A stretch of 7,311 nucleotides of DNA. Origin: Chloroflexi bacterium UBA2235. GTDB taxonomy: Bacteria > Chloroflexota > UBA11872 > UBA12225. The DNA is taken from positions 4,103 through 11,413 of the forward strand of contig DDYL01000108.1 of NCBI GenBank assembly GCA_002347925.1. Direction: 5' to 3'. Both the position numbers and the translations under genes were made by a program. Positions 5,981-7,311 of the stretch are shown here, in pieces. Numbering within the stretch: the stretch's first letter is position 1; every line of letters begins with the position of its first letter. The notes under the pieces are model-generated. The model worked only from the letters and a program-made list of their open reading frames with translations. It searched no databases and was not told where the DNA came from.

Positions 5981-7311
5981 ATGAATGCCGTTGGGGGCAG
6001 CGGCGGCGCACCAGTGCCTCACGAGGGGTATGTCCTGGAGGCGCGGGGACTGACCAAACGGTATGGATCGCTCCTTGCGAACAAGGACGTGCGGTTCGGG
6101 GTTCGCCGCGGTGAGATCGTCGCTTTGCTCGGGGAGAACGGTGCAGGCAAGACGACGCTGATGAACATGCTTTTCGGCATGACCGCGCCGGATTCCGGAA
6201 GCGTGCTGATCGACGGTGAGGCGATCCGCCTCCAGTCACCGCGCGATGCCCTTGCGCTCGGCATCGGAATGGTGCACCAGCACTTCATGCTTGTTCCGCC
6301 ATTTACGGTTGCCGAGAACATTGCGTTGGGAGTGGAACCGTCGCGACGTGGGATGCTTGATTTGGGCGACCTTGAAGCGCAGATCACCGCGCTGGGGCGC
6401 CGGTTTGGCATAGACATTGATCCCCGAGCGCTTGTGAAGGATCTATCTGTCGGGCAGCAGCAGCGCGTTGAGATCATCAAGGCGCTCTACCGTGGCGCTC
6501 GGGTGATGATCCTGGATGAGCCGACCGCGGTCCTGACGCCTCAGGAGGCTGACGATCTCTTCAAGGTCCTGCGGGGTCTTGCCCACGAGGGAACCGGGAT
6601 TGTCTTCATCTCCCATAAGCTGCGCGAGGTATTGGACCTAGCCCACCGGATCGTCGTGATGCGGCGGGGCGCGGTCGCTGGAGAGGTCCTGCCGCGCGAC
6701 GCCTCGCCAGAGTCTCTTGCATCCCTGATGGTAGGGCGTGATGTTCTCCTGCGTGTGGAGAAGGCGAGGTCGGTTCCGGGTAAACCGATGATCGTCGTTC
6801 GCGACCTTGTAGTGAACGATGACCGCCGGGTGCGAGCTGTCGATGGTGTGTCGCTGTCGGTTCGGACAGGCGAGATCGTGGGTGTCGCTGGCGTGCAAGG
6901 GAATGGCCAGACCGAACTCGTCGAGGCGATAACCGGTCTTCGGACAACCCAATCGGGATCTTTCCATCTTAGTGACCGCGACTTGACCCGTGCGACGGTA
7001 CGCGACCGTACGGATGCTGGGCTTGCCCACATTCCAGAAGACCGGCAGCGACACGGACTTGTGCTTCCTTTCACCGTAGAGCAGAACATGATCCTGAATC
7101 GCTACCACCGTGCGCCGTTTTCGCGATGGTTGGTCATGCAGGCCAAGGCGATGCGTGATCAGGCGCGCGATCTTGTGGGCAGGTTTGATGTCAGACCGGC
7201 GAACCCGGAGGGACCGGTCGGATCGCTTTCTGGGGGCAACAAGCAGAAGGTCATCATTGCCAGGGAGCTTTCGCGCGATGTCCGTGCGTTGGTGGCTGCA
7301 CAACCGACGCG
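5981..7311 (+). CDS. ABC importer ATPase, tandem-domain nucleoside type (YufO/NupO-like), 3' end missing
   Basis: At least 443 codons, open at the window end. It is a duplicated ATPase of the sugar/nucleoside type that powers the two permeases from the cytoplasmic face. Domain 1 is complete: Walker A GENGAGKTT (51-59), Q-loop VHQHFMLV (98-105), signature LSVGQQQR (155-162), Walker B MILDEPTAVLTP (177-188) with D179/E180, and switch His212 in SHKL. Domain 2 begins at about 268. Its Walker A is degenerate (GVQGNGQTEL, lacking the Lys), its signature is LSGGNKQK (416-423), and the Walker B region reads LVAAQPT, without the acidic pair. This asymmetry is normal for the family. The missing part is probably about 60-90 residues. 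The ATG at 5981 lies 42 bases after permease 2. Alternative in-frame GTG starts are at 5942 and 6014, and the first 18 residues are poorly conserved-looking, so the start is uncertain. Confidence 0.
   Translation, partial: MNAVGGSGGAPVPHEGYVLEARGLTKRYGSLLANKDVRFGVRRGEIVALLGENGAGKTTLMNMLFGMTAPDSGSVLIDGEAIRLQSPRDALALGIGMVHQHFMLVPPFTVAENIALGVEPSRRGMLDLGDLEAQITALGRRFGIDIDPRALVKDLSVGQQQRVEIIKALYRGARVMILDEPTAVLTPQEADDLFKVLRGLAHEGTGIVFISHKLREVLDLAHRIVVMRRGAVAGEVLPRDASPESLASLMVGRDVLLRVEKARSVPGKPMIVVRDLVVNDDRRVRAVDGVSLSVRTGEIVGVAGVQGNGQTELVEAITGLRTTQSGSFHLSDRDLTRATVRDRTDAGLAHIPEDRQRHGLVLPFTVEQNMILNRYHRAPFSRWLVMQAKAMRDQARDLVGRFDVRPANPEGPVGSLSGGNKQKVIIARELSRDVRALVAAQPT

Noticed and set aside
6638..7303. 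221-codon reverse-strand open frame opposite the ATPase
   Set aside because: The + strand carries a continuous ATPase with ordered motifs through the same interval. The reverse product resembles no family.
6869..7311. Apparent loss of Walker A Lys and Walker B acids in the second ATPase domain
   Set aside because: Degenerate second domains are usual in tandem ATPases of the sugar/nucleoside importer class, so this is not a sign of decay.

Overview
The window is GC-rich and tightly packed, and every supported gene lies on the + strand. The lineage is inferred, not shown directly. The substrate-binding lipoprotein has a Tat-like lipobox signal followed by a long Ala/Pro/Thr linker, and there are GTG starts and short overlaps between genes. 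This style is common in Chloroflexota (Thermomicrobia- or SAR202-like bacteria). Some high-GC Actinobacteria or Deinococcota cannot be excluded.

Region 1 (2-2424) is a ureide (purine-ring) degradation block. It holds the C-terminal end of an allantoinase (allB), a complete (S)-ureidoglycine aminohydrolase of the bicupin type (allE), and a complete M20-family allantoate amidohydrolase (allC). Together they encode allantoin -> allantoate -> ureidoglycine -> ureidoglycolate, with ammonia and CO2 released on the way. allE and allC overlap by one base (TGATG), so they are probably translationally coupled.

Region 2 (2425-2541) is a short intergenic gap with a weak promoter candidate and a strong Shine-Dalgarno for the next gene.

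Region 3 (2542-7311) is a four-gene ABC importer of the BMP/PnrA nucleoside family. In order it has a substrate-binding lipoprotein, a gap with two consecutive stem-loops, permease 1, permease 2 (GTGA overlap), and a tandem-domain ATPase cut off by the window end. The order differs from Bacillus subtilis yufNOPQ (nupNOPQ), because the ATPase comes last here.

The likely logic is scavenging of purine-derived compounds (nucleosides, bases or possibly ureides) by the importer, with the all genes recovering nitrogen from the ring. Co-location of this transporter type with purine-utilisation genes is known in other bacteria. The window therefore looks like a coherent but recognisable catabolic locus. 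I found no phage, insertion sequence, CRISPR, tRNA/rRNA or clearly undescribed system. The points most worth checking are the importer's actual substrate, the tandem hairpins, and the export route of the lipoprotein.
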